Shown here piece by piece: positions 10,219 to 22,289 of a DNA stretch of 64,000 bases. Source of the stretch: Lithobates sylvaticus (Eukaryota; Chordata; Amphibia; Anura; Ranidae). The position numbers were made by a program, and so were the translations under genes. Where the stretch lies: assembly GCA_028564925.1 (NCBI GenBank), contig CM053026.1:597070161-597134160 (forward strand), given 5' to 3'. A model generated the notes under the pieces. That model had not been told where the DNA came from, made no database searches, and worked only from the letters and a program-made list of their open reading frames with translations. Numbering within the stretch: the first letter of the stretch is position 1; every line of letters starts with the position of its first letter.

Positions 10219-11124
10219 AGTGGATGTTAACCCAAAATTTTAACTTTTTTTTTGTCTGGCACATTTGAGTATGGGATTTCAGATCAGCTGTGCCCAGTCT
10301 TGCCACAAAGAGTTAATCCAGCTCTGAGCAACCCTCATATCTTTTTTCAGTGAAATAAAACAGACAAACTGTGAAAACTTTGTCCGTTCTTTCCCCCTTG
10401 CTGTGATTGTGGCACTTTTGTGGCACTTAGCAAGGTATATTTATTTTTATTAATAGTATCATTTTGCACTTGCAAGGTCTTATTCACTGCAGCTGTTAAT
10501 TTATATGGTATTACTTATTCATACCAATGGTTAGATTCTTTTGGCGCTTTGGATTTCTTATGTTTATATCTTCCTAAAAAATGCAGGGGAATGATCTATC
10601 CCTAAGTTCAGAATCGCCAACGCTGGCTCTGGGTTGGTGAGGATCCCTGAGACACTGCAGATGAGCTGGAACACTCTACACCAGAAGCTTCATATATTGT
10701 TACAGGACTAAAGACTAGGTGACAGGTTGCCGATATGGCCTCAACGTTGCCAGCACATGAAACATCCATGGAATTGGGCTATGCGGTAGGAAGTAAGGTA
10801 CCACCGAGTGACAATATTTTTTGTGCTGGTTCCCAATGGTTGACACAGTGGGAAATTGCATATGAATAGCAAAGTGCAGAGAGCCATTGGGAATCTGTAT
10901 ATGTATGTAGGTCTTTCTCCCCCCAAGCAAGGAAAAGGGAGGTTTTAGTAAATGTCAATTTACCCTGTAGATTGTAAAATAGTGAGATGCCTTTCATTTT
11001 GAAGAAGTTCATTTTTTGACACATTAAGATAGTCATAATAATGGTATTTGAAGATATATTAGCTTTTTTATTCATTGGGGACATAACTGAATTAAATGGT
11101 TTTATATCTGCCTTGAGTTCAGCT
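10219..11124. mobile_element. TTAA-flanked non-autonomous element (piggyBac-type), ~906 bp
   Basis: TTAA lies at 10215-10218 and 11125-11128. The left end AGTGGATGTTAACCC and the right end GAGTTCAGC-TTTAA match a family also seen at 16332-18108. The first ~190 bp (through CTTTGTCCGTTC...TGCTGTGATTG) is nearly identical to that second copy, after which the two diverge. No open reading frame of note. Confidence 0.7.
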
Positions 11125-11128
11125 TTAA

Positions 11129-14100
11129 ACAGCAGCAGAATCTATAGCATACATTGCAGGGTATTTTGCTATTTAGCCAATCCACAGGGAATAGTTTCAT
11201 AAATAATTTCCATAAATAAAAGTAAAAATCAGCCCACAGCTGTGCAGCTTTCCTCAGGTGTTTAGAGCTACTTTGTCTGGATCCTCTCCCCTTTCAATTT
11301 CTGGATACTATTTAGTTTTGCCTCACGGTCAAGCTACAGCGGCTCACTTAGCCTCAAACAGCAGTGCCTAAATTGAGAGCAGATTACTCACAAAGTGCCT
11401 TATTAAAATTCATATACCTGTATCTTAACATTCTAGGTTGCATTAGTGAACTTTGGACCAATGTTCCTGTTTATGACTTTGCTTTTACTCAACATCAGCT
11501 CATCCTTGGAAACATCTACTTCTGGTTGCCTCTTTTTATGACTTGGACTGTTTCTGGGATATGCTTTCCTGCCTGCAATAACAATGTATATATGCTTATA
11601 TATTCATATAATGCATGAGGGGTTATGTAAGGATGTACAGTAATGTGCATAGGGTTAATTCAGAATTTTTAGGGTTAACACTCCTGTAGCACCTCATGTG
11701 TTATATATGTAAACATTTTGGTTTTTGAGCACAGGCATATCTCTATTTCTAATGCATAGTGCAAGTCACTCACTAGACCTGTGTTTGTAGTTCTTCCCCA
11801 ATTGTGCTAGTCTGCCCTATATTGGCACTATATGTCCATTATGCTATAAGCAAGTAAGAAATATTGAAAGAGAGGAGTTTCACTCCATTGTAAATGCATC
11901 TTTATTTAATGGTGCTTTATTTCATAGACCTTAAAAAGGCTGCATACATGTTGTCTCCACTCAAGTAACCACGCTCCCTGTATATGCGTTAAACCATTAA
12001 GGGGCTTCCTCAGAAAGATAGAGTAGATACCTATCTTTCAATATTCCTTGTTGAAGCAGAGACGAGCTGCAAGGAACCAGCACCCAAACAGTCCATGAAT
12101 ATCAGAAGGAAGAGATTTGGAGCAGTAGCATGTAACTGAGTATGCCTTTAATCATAAGCAAGTAAGTATGTAGTATTTTGCAAAGCAAATTAAAGACTGA
12201 CCAGAAAGGTGATCCCGTTCACAGTTGGTCAACTTCAGCATGCATTGTAATATATGCTAGCCAAGATTTTTTTATTTTTTTATTTCATTTTATGTAAATG
12301 TTTTCTTGAAATATGTAAGCGTGCAGAGCAGTGTGTATAGGGTTAATTCATAATCTTTTATGCATTCTGCCTAATTGTTCTATCCGAACTGTCAATCCAG
12401 AGGGTTGTATTTTAGTGTCTATCTGCCATGCAACATCTGCACTACCCATCTGGAGAAACCCACAAGCCTATGCTTGGGCAAGAGGTGTTTGTCACCTGTT
12501 GGTTTCATATTGTGACAAAACCTAAGAACAGAAAAAGTGATACAGCATTTCTATTTCATAAACCCTCTAGCACTGCATACTAATGTGAATTATTTCAGAA
12601 CTCACTTAAGTATTCAACAATGTTAGCTTGCCTGAAATGCTAAGCTCTGCCATGGCAAAAAGACTTCCTGCTAGGACGCTGGATAGTAAAGACCCAGTAG
12701 TAGATATTCCAACAAAAAATTAAGAAATACATTTTGACTAAAGTTGTAATTTTCCTCCAATTCATACACAGTTATTAAAGCACAAATTAAGAGACAGAAT
12801 AGCATGATGCAGTTTCCTGAATACTCAATATTCCTAGAGCATTGCAGGGCACAATGGCTTCTTCATGACTATTAAATGCATATACAAAAATGTGATATTC
12901 TTTTACTTTTACTTAAAATACTCTTACTAATTATTGTAGTAAAAACAGATGAACTCCCTGATGGTTACACAGTGCAATACCACTTATGTTGTAAAATAAT
13001 GTTTCTTTTCTGTGTGCTGGGGTACAAATCTCTTTTTGTAGTAGGAAATCTAATTTGCTTCAGTTAAACCATTTCAGTTCAGAACATTTTTACAAGTATA
13101 CTTTTTTATATGTTATCATTAGAGTTTAACACAAAGCCTTATCAGAGTAAAATCGGCTAACAAAAAAATTGTGATTCTTGTGACTTCTACAGCAGTAACA
13201 ATACTTGTAGTTAGAAATTAAATCAATGAAAAATACATTTGAAAAACACCTTTAAATTGCAACGAAGGTATTTGGAATTATGAGATATTCCTCAGTGGGA
13301 TTTATTTATATTGCATTATGTAGGCTACTTCTGTTATATATTTCATAATGCTACACTGACACCATGATAGCTGTGCTCCAAGGGTACAATAAAGAATGGC
13401 TGTTGTTTGTTACTGGCCAATTTAAAATAAAAAAAATTAAATAAAATAAACTGTACTATTCAATTGTAAATAGGGAATTTCACACATAGCCATAAAGGGT
13501 AAATGAACAGTGAAAAAACGCATATGCAATTAAATTAATGGTTTTCAGTAAACTTCTACAGTAAGCTGCCAATTATACCTGGACTTAGTTCATCTTTTGG
13601 AAACTCAAATAGTGTTTAAATTATTACCATTTTGTGATTGCTAAGTGAATGATTTGTCTTCTAAAATCTCTATTGGATGTTTCTAGAGAGTTGTTACATC
13701 TCTTCTCTATTGTGTTGGCATGAAGGATGAGTCATTTTGTACAGTGAATGCTGGATATTTTACTTTTAATAAAACATGGTGTTGCATTTTTAAGCAGATT
13801 TTATATCTGTAAGACTTTTTCAGGGTCACAATACTCAGCAATTATCTTTAATGATTATACACTACTGATACATTGGTAGCAATATTGTAAAATGTGTTTA
13901 CTCCAAACTTGTATTGATTTTTTTTTTTTTTACAGTTCTCTGCACTGTTAGGTTTGTTACAAATTAATTTTTCAGCCAAATAATAGCTAGTTTGATGAAA
14001 TGTTGGTAAAACAGATTGAAAGGGTTTTCATTCCTTTTTAATTTGTACTCTCGTTAACATCCTTGCTGCATCACACTTCATTATACATTCACAATTCATA

Positions 14101-15290
14101 TAGAAGTAAATGGTTCACCACTCTTTAGCAAATTATAGCCATATCATACTAATTGACAGAATTGGATATATGAAGGAAATAAAATACTCCCTTCAGAGTG
14201 ACTATAACAGAGTTATCAATTATCAGTTTTCCAAGAGAAAAAGAAAAAATTTATACTTAATAGGAACAATTTGACTGAGGAGAAAATATACACACAGTCA
14301 TGTTTTGTGGAGTACATGGCCACTTCTTTAGCATTACTGTTTTAAAGTCCTTGCAGTTGCTGTGATCTGGAGCTTCAGGCATGCTGCTTTGTGCTGTCTT
14401 TTCAAATCATAATTGGCAGACCTGGCACACTAATCTTACAACATAATACAAAAATGTGAAAGCAATAGTGAAGAAAAAAAGCAGTTGTAAACAGCTTCTA
14501 CACTATATGAACTGGAAAACAATTCTTGTTACCCTAACTTTCAATATTGACGTAAAATTTGACAGCTTTTTCACTACTACTTTATCCCTACTTTAGTAGC
14601 TGCTCTTTTCACTGCAATACATTTAACCTACATGCACTACAAATTCCCTTAATGTTTATCCCTGTGTTTATCTTTCTTTAACCTTAATTTTTTTATTTGG
14701 CCACTGTCCAAGAGGCAGACTGGACAAGTAGGAGGGTGTGATCTGTTTTAAAAAGATGAGTAAGCTATCAGGAAGCATGGCTGCTTCTTAAAAGGCTCTT
14801 GTTGTCCCTGTCTCATTTGCTCCTGGTGTCAAACATGTGGTATCACAGAATGGGTGTAGTGGTACATGAGGCTCTCTTGTTTTGTTTGTTTCTTTCTATA
14901 GGATGGGCATAAACACAGTCACCATATGTAGTGTATTTGGCCAAAGTCTAAACCAAACACATCTAAGCACATATGCAGGGAGTTTAGCTCTTATCCAGCT
15001 AAACACCACCACATTGTCCAGCGGAAAATACTGTGCCCAACGTTGCCTATACTTCTCCTTTCCTTAATTTTTTTATTCTTATACTCAAATGACATTGTAA
15101 TTATCCTGTTTTTAGGTTCTGGTATTGCTATCAGTGGTGTGAAATTACATCATATGACCTATTTGCCATACTACCTAATATGGCTTACTTGGACATTTAC
15201 TTAAATTCTGGAGCACCAGTTACCACTATAGGGGTCAGTGAAATCTACTTTCCTCCACCAATCCATGCCTCAAATCCATACCTCAAAATA
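11129..15290. other. AT-rich, repeat-poor island with no recognised gene
   Basis: This is the longest stretch of the window without obvious transposon signatures. Open frames are short and resemble nothing known. A few frog-repeat-like words occur, for example the GAGGAAGCCCCTTAATGG block on the minus strand near 11990-12015. T-rich runs lie at 13920-13933. It may be ancestral intergenic or intronic DNA. Confidence 0.5.
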
Positions 15291-15299
15291 AAAATTAAA

Positions 15300-16200
15300 G
15301 CCACTATGACTTCATCATGGCTTCCTTTACAAACTACATGAATATTACCCATCACATTCCTGGACTTCTTGCTGTGCTGTTGTCAGGAAAGGCAGAAGAC
15401 GATTTGTTTCCTGCAGGATAACTTCTGTTCCCCAAACTTGTCTTAGAAAAAGTGCATTAGCGCATGCTAACGTGCGTCCACATGTGTTTACATATGCGCA
15501 TGCACACCAATATGCGGCAGAATGCGAATGGATATGCGCATGGGCGTATAAATGTACCCGGCGCATTCTGTGACAGATGAGGGTGCCAAATGGGCTATTT
15601 AAACTGGGCCAGTACCCAGGATCAGTGCTGTCTAGTCTACAGCATTCCCGTGATTGTCCTGTTTCCTGTTTATCTGCATCTGATTCCAGTTACCCACCTG
15701 ACTTGCTTTGACTACTCCTGCCCTCCACCTACATCGACCACAGCTTGTACCTTGACCATTCTCCAGCCTCCGCATCTGTACCTGGTCTGATCGCACTGTG
15801 TATGACCCGGCTTGTCTGACTGTTTATGTTCCAGTCCATACGGAGCTATCTAGCTGAAAGCATCTGTCCATCTGCCATTGGGACCTGCTCTTCCGCTGAC
15901 TACGTCCCAGTACCAGCTTGTTCCAGTCCTCAGGACATCCGCTGTCATCTGGCAAACTACTCAACCAGAAGCCCAGCAGTACGACTACCAGCACTCGTGT
16001 GACTCTGCACTCCTACGCCACCTGTCTGCTCTACCAGGGGCCCCCGAGTCAGAGGTGTAGAGAGGCCTTCCTCTGCCTATCAGGCTCTTCCTACCAGGTA
16101 CGTGACAGCTGTTTGGTACATGTCCCTGGTAACACATAGACCAACAGCTGAATAGCCCAGGACAGCATCCATTAGGGGCCTTGGCCCCATATCTTAGGTG
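15300..16200. repeat. Unclassified repeat block with TGACA-type right end
   Basis: It carries the phrase GTGTATGACCCGG (about 15797) that recurs in the element at 51300-51788, and a CCAGGTACGTGACAG end near 16105. These suggest a member of a TGTCA...TGACA-ended family, but the left end was not located. The pyrimidine-rich body has no coding capacity. Confidence 0.4.
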
Positions 16201-16331
16201 CTGGTAAATATGCATAAAGAGTATAGTGGTAGAGAGAAGGGATGGGCTGAACACCCCCACCCCCCCGGTTAACGCCAGAACTCTCGAACATCGCAAAAAT
16301 CCCAAGGATTCTGGGGACTGAAAACCATCTC

Positions 16332-18108
16332 CTAAAGTGGATGTGAACCCAAAAATTTTAAAAAAAAATTTGTCTGGCACAATATAGAGTATGGGATTTC
16401 AGATCAGCTGTGCCCAGCCTTGCCACAAAGAGTTAATCCAGCTCTGAGCAATCTTCATATCTTTTTTCAGTGAAATAAAACAGACAAACTGTGAAAACTT
16501 TGTCCGTTCTTCCCCCTTGCTGTGATTGACAGGTGATTTAGGTATCTTGTGCACTAGCCTAAGCCATGCATTATTTTTTAATTCCCACCCCCACTCTTTT
16601 CTTCAGCAGCTCTGCAAGGATTGGCTGTTCCACACCTCAGCATGATTTGGCATGCTAAAGTCATGTGGGGACTTTTCTGGGTTTTGACTGGATGTTAGTA
16701 GGGATGCACCGATACCGATACTGGTATCGGTATCGGTGCCGATACTAAGCATTTGCACGAGTATCGTTACTCATGCAAATGCCCCGATACCCAAAACCGA
16801 TACCTTCGGCTCGGTAACTTAAGCTGTCAGCAGGAATTCCCTGCTAACAGCTGAAAAGTAAAGAAAAAAATGCTGGCAATTATTGGTTGTTAAGGAACGG
16901 GGCCGCCGAGTCCTTAACAACCAATCACGTGTCCTCAGGATTTCCCTCCCCGCCTCCTCCTCCCCTCTCGCCAGCTATCACCAGGCTCGGGACCGCAGGT
17001 CTGTGAAAACTTCCTGCATTAGAGGTGAGCAAGCCCAGCTCCCCCCATCCTACTGTCCTCCCCCCTCCTGCTGGGTGCAGCTCTCACATTCAGCTCTGCT
17101 CATCGCGGCTCCAGCTATTTCTGTCACAGTTCGGTGAGCCGGAGTAAGTTCAGTGTGACCTCCGCATAGATCTGTCCTTTCATTGTCAGCTGCATGGCTC
17201 TGCACACATCGAGATTTCTCCCTGTGCCCTGTGTGTCCGCCTGGTGGACCCCCCCTCCCCCTCTCCCCCTCTCCCCCTCTCCAGCAAGCAGAGGCACAGA
17301 CACACGGCCAGCACCACTGCAGCAGGTCAGTGTGTGAATAGATTCCCCCCATGTGTCAAACACTAATTATCTATATAGTGCTAAATACTGACATAAAAAC
17401 TGACATAGAAAAGTGAAGTCTAATATCAATGCCTAAATATATCTTGGTGTGTTATAATCTGAAAATTAGTATCTATAGTGTCCATGTAATTCCAGCAAAT
17501 AGGACTGTTTGCACTGGAGTTTTGGTTTCACCAACCAGTGGGAAGTTGTAAATCAAACAATATGTATTACGTATGAAATTTTGTTCATGCATGGACACTA
17601 TATAGATGCTAATTTTCAGATTATTAACACGCCAAGATATATTTAGGCATCAATATTCACTTTTCTTTGCCAGTAATTTTTGTTTTATGTTATTAAAACT
17701 ATATAATTAGGATTTGACACAGCAGCGCAGCACATATATTTATACTTATTTTTGGTGGGGAGCATACAATGGGTGTTTGCACCAGATGAATATTTTCAAT
17801 CATGTTTATTTACGTGGCAGCGCATACATTTTGTTTTGTTTTATTTGAATAGAGAGCAGTAGTAGGATTGTGACTCCCCTCATCACTTTATCAGCCCTTC
17901 TTTTTTTTTTTCTCATCTAGCACATCTTCACCCCAGCCTCATCCAACTCCCCCCAAACCACCCCTTTACCTACTCTTTCTAGGTGATAGGTATCGGTAAT
18001 CGGTATCGGCGAGTACTTGAAAAAAAGTATCGGTACTTGTACTCGGTCTTAAAAAAGTGGTATCGGGACAACCCTAGATGTTAGTGATCATAGCAGAAGT
18101 TCAGTGTA
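16332..18108. mobile_element. piggyBac-type element nested in the outer hAT, itself split
   Basis: The left ~190 bp matches the element at 10219 (AAGTGGATGTGAACCC ... CTTTGTCCGTTC ... TGCTGTGATTG). The right end AGAAGTTCAGTGTAA is a decayed GAGTTCAGCTTTAA. Its flanking TTAA sites have mutated. It is interrupted by the element at 16699-18076, after which the GATGTTAG sequence resumes. Confidence 0.65.
16699..18076. mobile_element. Non-autonomous hAT element, 1378 bp, perfect 8-bp duplication
   Basis: GATGTTAG flanks the element at 16691-16698 and 18077-18084. The ends begin TAGGGATGCACCGATACCGA and finish TATCGGGACAACCCTA, and the GGTATCGGTATCGG words near both ends form subterminal repeats. 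The interior is GC-rich at 16880-17340 (with a CCCCCTCTCC microsatellite at 17250-17280) and AT-rich after. Two facing copies of an ATATATCTTGGTGTG-like block (about 17440 and 17630) form an internal inverted repeat. No transposase is visible. Confidence 0.9.
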
Positions 18109-18348
18109 AGAAATACACAGAAGAAAATGCATGTTGATAAGATAAGAGGTGGACTGCAGATTTTGTGGGTGGGTCTGTTTTCCAGGGCCCAGGCTTCATC
18201 CAATTAGTGCTTTAGAATGCACTGTGAAGCGCACAGTGCATTGTGGGGCGCTCCGAGCTACCCGCAAATTCAGCTGTTTGCAGAATGGGCAAACAGGCAA
18301 TGTTCGGGCCGAACTTTTACTTGGCTCAAATGGTTTGCCCAGCACTAG

Positions 18349-19215
18349 TAAAGAGAAAGTGAGGGGGTAGGGGTTCCAGAAATAGCCAAATCTAAATCAG
18401 AGAACCAAATGTTGTCCTTTACTTCTATTCCTTATTTGCAGGACTATCACACCATTGACTTTAATACTGCATGTGCAAACTGAAATGTTGCCATGCCAAC
18501 TTGCGAATGATGATTCCAGGGCCAAAAAAAAAAAAAAAACACATTGTCAAACTGTTGCATATTTTTTGAAAAGTGCCAAGTGTATCATGATTAAAAATAG
18601 GATAGCTACAGGATAGCTATGCATTTGGACCCCAATTTTGAGATTTAAATAGGGAAAATATTGCAAACTTCCATAGGCAGAGATATTGAAGGTTAACCAG
18701 CTACATTCTGCAAACAGCTTTCTTCAATTTTGACAGCACAGAAGGCTACTATCTCTACATTTCAAGATAAGATCTTTATCCACCAGACTGCATTATCAAG
18801 CTGGCAGTGCCATAAAAAACAATGTCAGCAGCAGGTACTAAAAACTGCATGCTTTGATGAACATTTTTTCCTATGTAGGATGCAGTTTTTTTTCTAATAC
18901 AACAACCCTCTATGTGCATATCAGTCAAGGCAGATGTTGATTGTCCAAAAACTTGATGGAAGTTGTAAAATTTGTTCATGAATATGTTGAACAAAGGGCT
19001 TTCACAAACATTCACACCTCCCATCATGTCCTTGAACAATACAAATATACACTCAAAGTAGAAGGGGAAAGTATACTAAATGAATGTATACTAAAATATA
19101 ATTTCTTTATCATTGATCAAATCGTTCTTTTAAATAATACTTTGAAATTAGAGTAGAGAAGGGAGGTAATGGGTTTTGTCTTAATACTCAAGATCCCTTC
19201 TGACTATGGCTTGCC
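18349..19215. other. Nothing recognised
   Basis: AT-rich sequence with short open frames only and an A-tract at 18523-18539. No element ends identified. Confidence 0.4.
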
Positions 19216-19219
19216 ATCC

Positions 19220-19640
19220 TGACATTCAGGGTCTTATTCAGGCTTCATCTTCTCACCATGACTGCACAGCAGTGCACGTAGAAGTGCATGCAGGACCATA
19301 AAGACATGGATGAGCAAGTTTGGGATGGAGGAACTTGCACAGAGTCCTGACCTCAACCTGATAGAACACCATTGGGATGAATTTGAGTGGAGACTGCAAG
19401 CCAGGCCTTCTCGTTCACATCAGTGCCTGACCTCACAAATGTGCTTCTGGAAGAATGGCCAAACATTCCCATAGACACACTCCTAAACCTTGTGGACAGC
19501 CTTCTCAGAAAAGTTGAAGCTGTTATAGCTACAAAGGGTGGGCCAACTCAATATTGAACCCTACAGACGAAGACTGGGATGCCATGAATGTACATGTACG
19601 TGTAAAGGCAGGTGTCCCAATACTTTTGGTAATATAGCGT
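19220..19640 (+). mobile_element. 3' end of a Tc1/mariner element with transposase C-terminus
   Basis: The plus strand encodes a decayed SPDLNLIEHHWDEFEWRLQARPSRSHQCLTS, equivalent to the Tc1 motif SPDLNPIEHLWDELE with its catalytic glutamate. It is followed by GTGTCCCAATACTTTTGGTAAT, the inverted end of this family. The 5' part is lost. Frame is only partly open. Confidence 0.8.
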
Positions 19641-20030
19641 ATATGTGAAATGCATTGAGCAATAATTCTGCACCATGTCTAACCTTGTAACCTTGTAACC
19701 AAAGGACAGGATGATAAAACCACTGTCCGCTTGTAATGGAATCCATAGGCGGGGGCTCTGGCTCGGATGTTCTTCAACCATCACAATAGTTTCAAACAAG
19801 TAAAAGAGCCGGCAACTCTAAAATCCATATAAATGTCTTTATTAGCTTACATAATAGTGGGTATAAAAGAGGGCTAACGCATTTCGGCGGGTAGCCTAGA
19901 TCACCAAATGAGATCATACATGGTCAGTTGGACAATTTGCAATCACATTTCAGTATTACCCTCTGCTTTGTATGGCAGTAAAGTGTATTGACATATGATA
20001 ATTTATCAATTATGCAAATTTGTAATAGTT
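19641..20030. other. Unassigned; contains a CGCATTTCGGCG frog-type motif
   Basis: At 19830-19930 the sequence GTCTTTATTAGC...GGCTAACGCATTTCGGCGGG resembles, in reverse, the GAAACGCGTAGG words at 46800 and 59312. No other structure was seen. Confidence 0.35.
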
Positions 20031-20110
20031 ACATAGTTACATAGTTAGTTAGGTTGAAAAAAGACACAAGTCCATCCAGTTCAACCACAAATAAAGTAAT
20101 ATGATAAATA
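20031..20110. repeat. Interspersed repeat: TTACATAGTTACATAGTTAG...CCAGTTCAACC
   Basis: A short piece of a very common frog repeat (GGTTGAAAAAAGACACAAGTCCATC). Relatives are at 58555-58610, and its usual companion block (CCAGAGGAAGGCGAAAAACCCC) is at 42745-42900. Class not known to me with certainty. Confidence 0.6.
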
Positions 20111-20652
20111 AAAATGTACATTTACCTATTTGGATTTATCCCATAATTGCTTAAATTAGCTCAGTTAACAGTATCACTAAGCTTCTGATGAAGCTATATG
20201 CTCATGCATTAAGCAATAATTCAGCCCAGTGTTTAACCTTGGAAGCATTGTAACATAACATATTAAGGATACCTAATTGTATATTTCCAGATGTTACTAG
20301 AATTATACTGTGATTTGGATCTATATTAAAATATTAAAAATTAAAATAGAGGCAAATATATAATTTCTTTCTCCTTGATACATTATGAATTGTTTTAACA
20401 GTAGCGTTTGCACTTGTATAATATGGTTGCAGTAGTGATTGTATGCATATAACATAACTGAAATACTGTTTTAATAATGTTATATATTTATGGAATAAAA
20501 AAATGATTTAATTTACTATTTTCTTTCAGCCTTAATGGTAGCATCGGTCCAGCATATCTATGAGTTTGTTCTTGCAGCGGGTGTCATTCATCTTGATTCA
20601 TGAGGTTCTACAGGTTCTACATTACTAGATCATGTGACTGACGATGGATTAT

Positions 20653-20800
20653 TTTTTTTTTTTTTAACAGAGCGAGTTTATTGAGCACCATAAAGGAACA
20701 ATAGATGTACAATTGTCAGAGAAAAGAAAAAAGACCAAGGTTCATAAAAAATGATGGTCTGTACAGTGTATGGAGTAAATACATCCATAGTAATAATTAG
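20653..20800 (-). mobile_element. 3' end of a poly(A)-tailed retroposed sequence
   Basis: On the minus strand an AATAAA signal (20677-20682) is followed about 11 bases later by a 13-base poly(A) (T-run 20653-20665). The remaining ~130 bp has no coding match. It may be a 5'-truncated LINE or a processed transcript. Confidence 0.5.
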
Positions 20801-20807
20801 AGTTGAG

Positions 20808-21055
20808 CAGACACCTGGATGTTCAGGTTCAATGGGTTCGGCCAAACTTTGGAAAAAAGTTTGAGTTCGGGACCGAACTTGACCCCGAACCCAAACCCCA
20901 TTGAAGTCAATGGGGACCCTAATGGAAAGGGCTAGAGGGCTGCAAATGGCAACAGAATGTTGTTAAGAGCATGGCAAGTGCTCTGCAAACAAATGTGGAT
21001 AGGGAAATAACCTAAAATAACATAAAAAAAATAAAAAATAAAAAATAATTTGCTG
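20808..21055 (+). mobile_element. hAT 5' end fragment, TAGAGTTGAGC family
   Basis: It starts TAGAGTTGAGCAGACACCTG and continues with GTTCGGGACCGAACTTGACC and CCATTGAAGTCAATGGGG, a typical palindromic subterminal region of frog hAT elements, then TGCAAACAAATGTGGATAGGG. It breaks off in an A-rich stretch at about 21025-21050. Confidence 0.7.
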
Positions 21056-21651
21056 GAGACCCCCTTCTCAGCAGAAGAGGTACAGGAAGTCATTAAGAAC
21101 CCCAGAAACCCAACGACACAATGCTACACATATGGTGGGAATGCCCCAGAATATGCCCTTTCTGGAAAAAATTATTAAATTTAATGGATAAGCTAGTGGG
21201 AAAATAAAATACTTTGAAATAAAAAATAAAAAATTTATAATCTTGACCTAGGAGGATGAGGCCCATATGGAGTAGGAGGTTGAGGTGGCGGTGGATGTGG
21301 CTGTGTAGGTGGAAGCGGCGGTGGCGGAGGACGAGGTAGCCAACACTGGTTCAAAAATACAACAATGGCTGGGTAAGGCCGGTGATGTGTCGAATTCTGT
21401 CCCCCGTCGGATAGTGTCCGCCCTGTACTGCGCTAGCTCAGTACGTATGACAAGGGGATTTCGAAAATCTCCGAAGACGAACGGTGCCTGCGTGGTGAGT
21501 CCAGTACGGGCCGGACACTATCCGATGGCCGGACAGTTTTTATAAGAACACCGGTATACATGTCTATTCTGCACAAGGTACGGATGAGTCCTGTGGGATC
21601 CATGCTTGGTTCATTTTAATGAACTTGAGCTTGTCCACATTGGCTCTGGAC
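21056..21651 (-). mobile_element. 3' end of the large-hAT family joined to an internally deleted L1 piece
   Basis: Read in reverse this matches 41290-42118 across the transposase C-terminus, the 3' untranslated region with CCACCGCCGCTTCCACC units, and a piece of L1. The plus strand encodes PFSAEEVQEVIKNPRN joined to an out-of-frame copy of the L1 C-terminal 'WWECP' region. It shares this unusual junction with the copy at 41940-42118. A TGTC...GACA-ended insert is shorter here (21375-21540) than at 41425-41745. Confidence 0.75.
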
Positions 21652-22230
21652 TAGGGATGGGCCCGGTGTTCGATTCGAACCCATGTTCGAATCGAACATT
21701 GGCCGTTCGACCGCTCGTCGAGCCCAGAACTATGTGGGCCGTTCACATCAAATTTGTGTGATGCGAACGGCCCACAATGCACTGCGCCAGTCGCAGTGCA
21801 TTTCTGGCTGATGATTGGCCAAGCATGCACTGTGACCCTGCATGCTTGGCCAATCATAGAGCCAGCAACGAGGAGAGCAATAATTGGCCACAGGCAGGAT
21901 GCCTGTGGCCAATTATAGCTTAGGGGGTTTAGTACAAGCCCCACACTATATAAGGCCGCAGCGCCAGTGGCCTCCAGTAGTGTGTGCCGGCGTTAGTCAG
22001 TGACGGTGTCAGTGATTATATATGCTGAGATTCATTCTGCACTGTGCTGACATTATCTGCTGTGTTATTCATTCTGCTGACATTATCTGCTGTGATTCTG
22101 GGGATTAGTGTAGTGTGTGCGTGCTGTTAGTACAGCACTGCAGTATCACATTAAACCACCTTTACCCGTCTGGCCTGTTGTCATCTAAGGCAGCCACCTG
22201 CGGCTAATGAATTGCCAGATCCCGTAACAC
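21652..22230 (+). mobile_element. hAT 5' end with promoter region, TAGGGATGGGC family
   Basis: It begins TAGGGATGGGCCCGGTGTTCGA at the truncated edge of the previous element. GTTCGAATCGAAC palindromes follow, then two CCAAT-containing hairpins and a TATATAAG box, then a leader with repeated TTCATTCTGCTGACATTATCTGC units (22030-22100). No transposase coding is present. Confidence 0.75.
21811..21954 (+). promoter_or_regulatory. hAT promoter: two CCAAT hairpins plus TATA box
   Basis: ATGATTGGCCAAGCATGCA and its complement form a hairpin at 21811-21857. TAATTGGCCACAGGC and its complement form a second at 21881-21915. A TATATAAG box lies at 21947-21954. Similar architecture occurs at 61842-61970. 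Function is inferred. Confidence 0.55.
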
Positions 22231-22289
22231 AGAGAACAGTCATTCATTGAAAGTCATTGATAAAAAAAAGTCATTGATAAAAAAATAAA

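Larger units (their letters stand above)
16238..18348. mobile_element. Outer hAT element of a three-level nest
   Basis: The left end AGGGATGGGC and right end GCCCAGCACTAG are inverted. Flanking 8-mers TAGAGAGA (16230-16237) and TAAAGAGA (18349-18356) differ at one base, consistent with an aged hAT target duplication. The remaining own sequence is 16238-16331 and about 18109-18348, which includes GTTCGGGCCGAAC-type palindromes. The rest is two later insertions. Confidence 0.65.
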
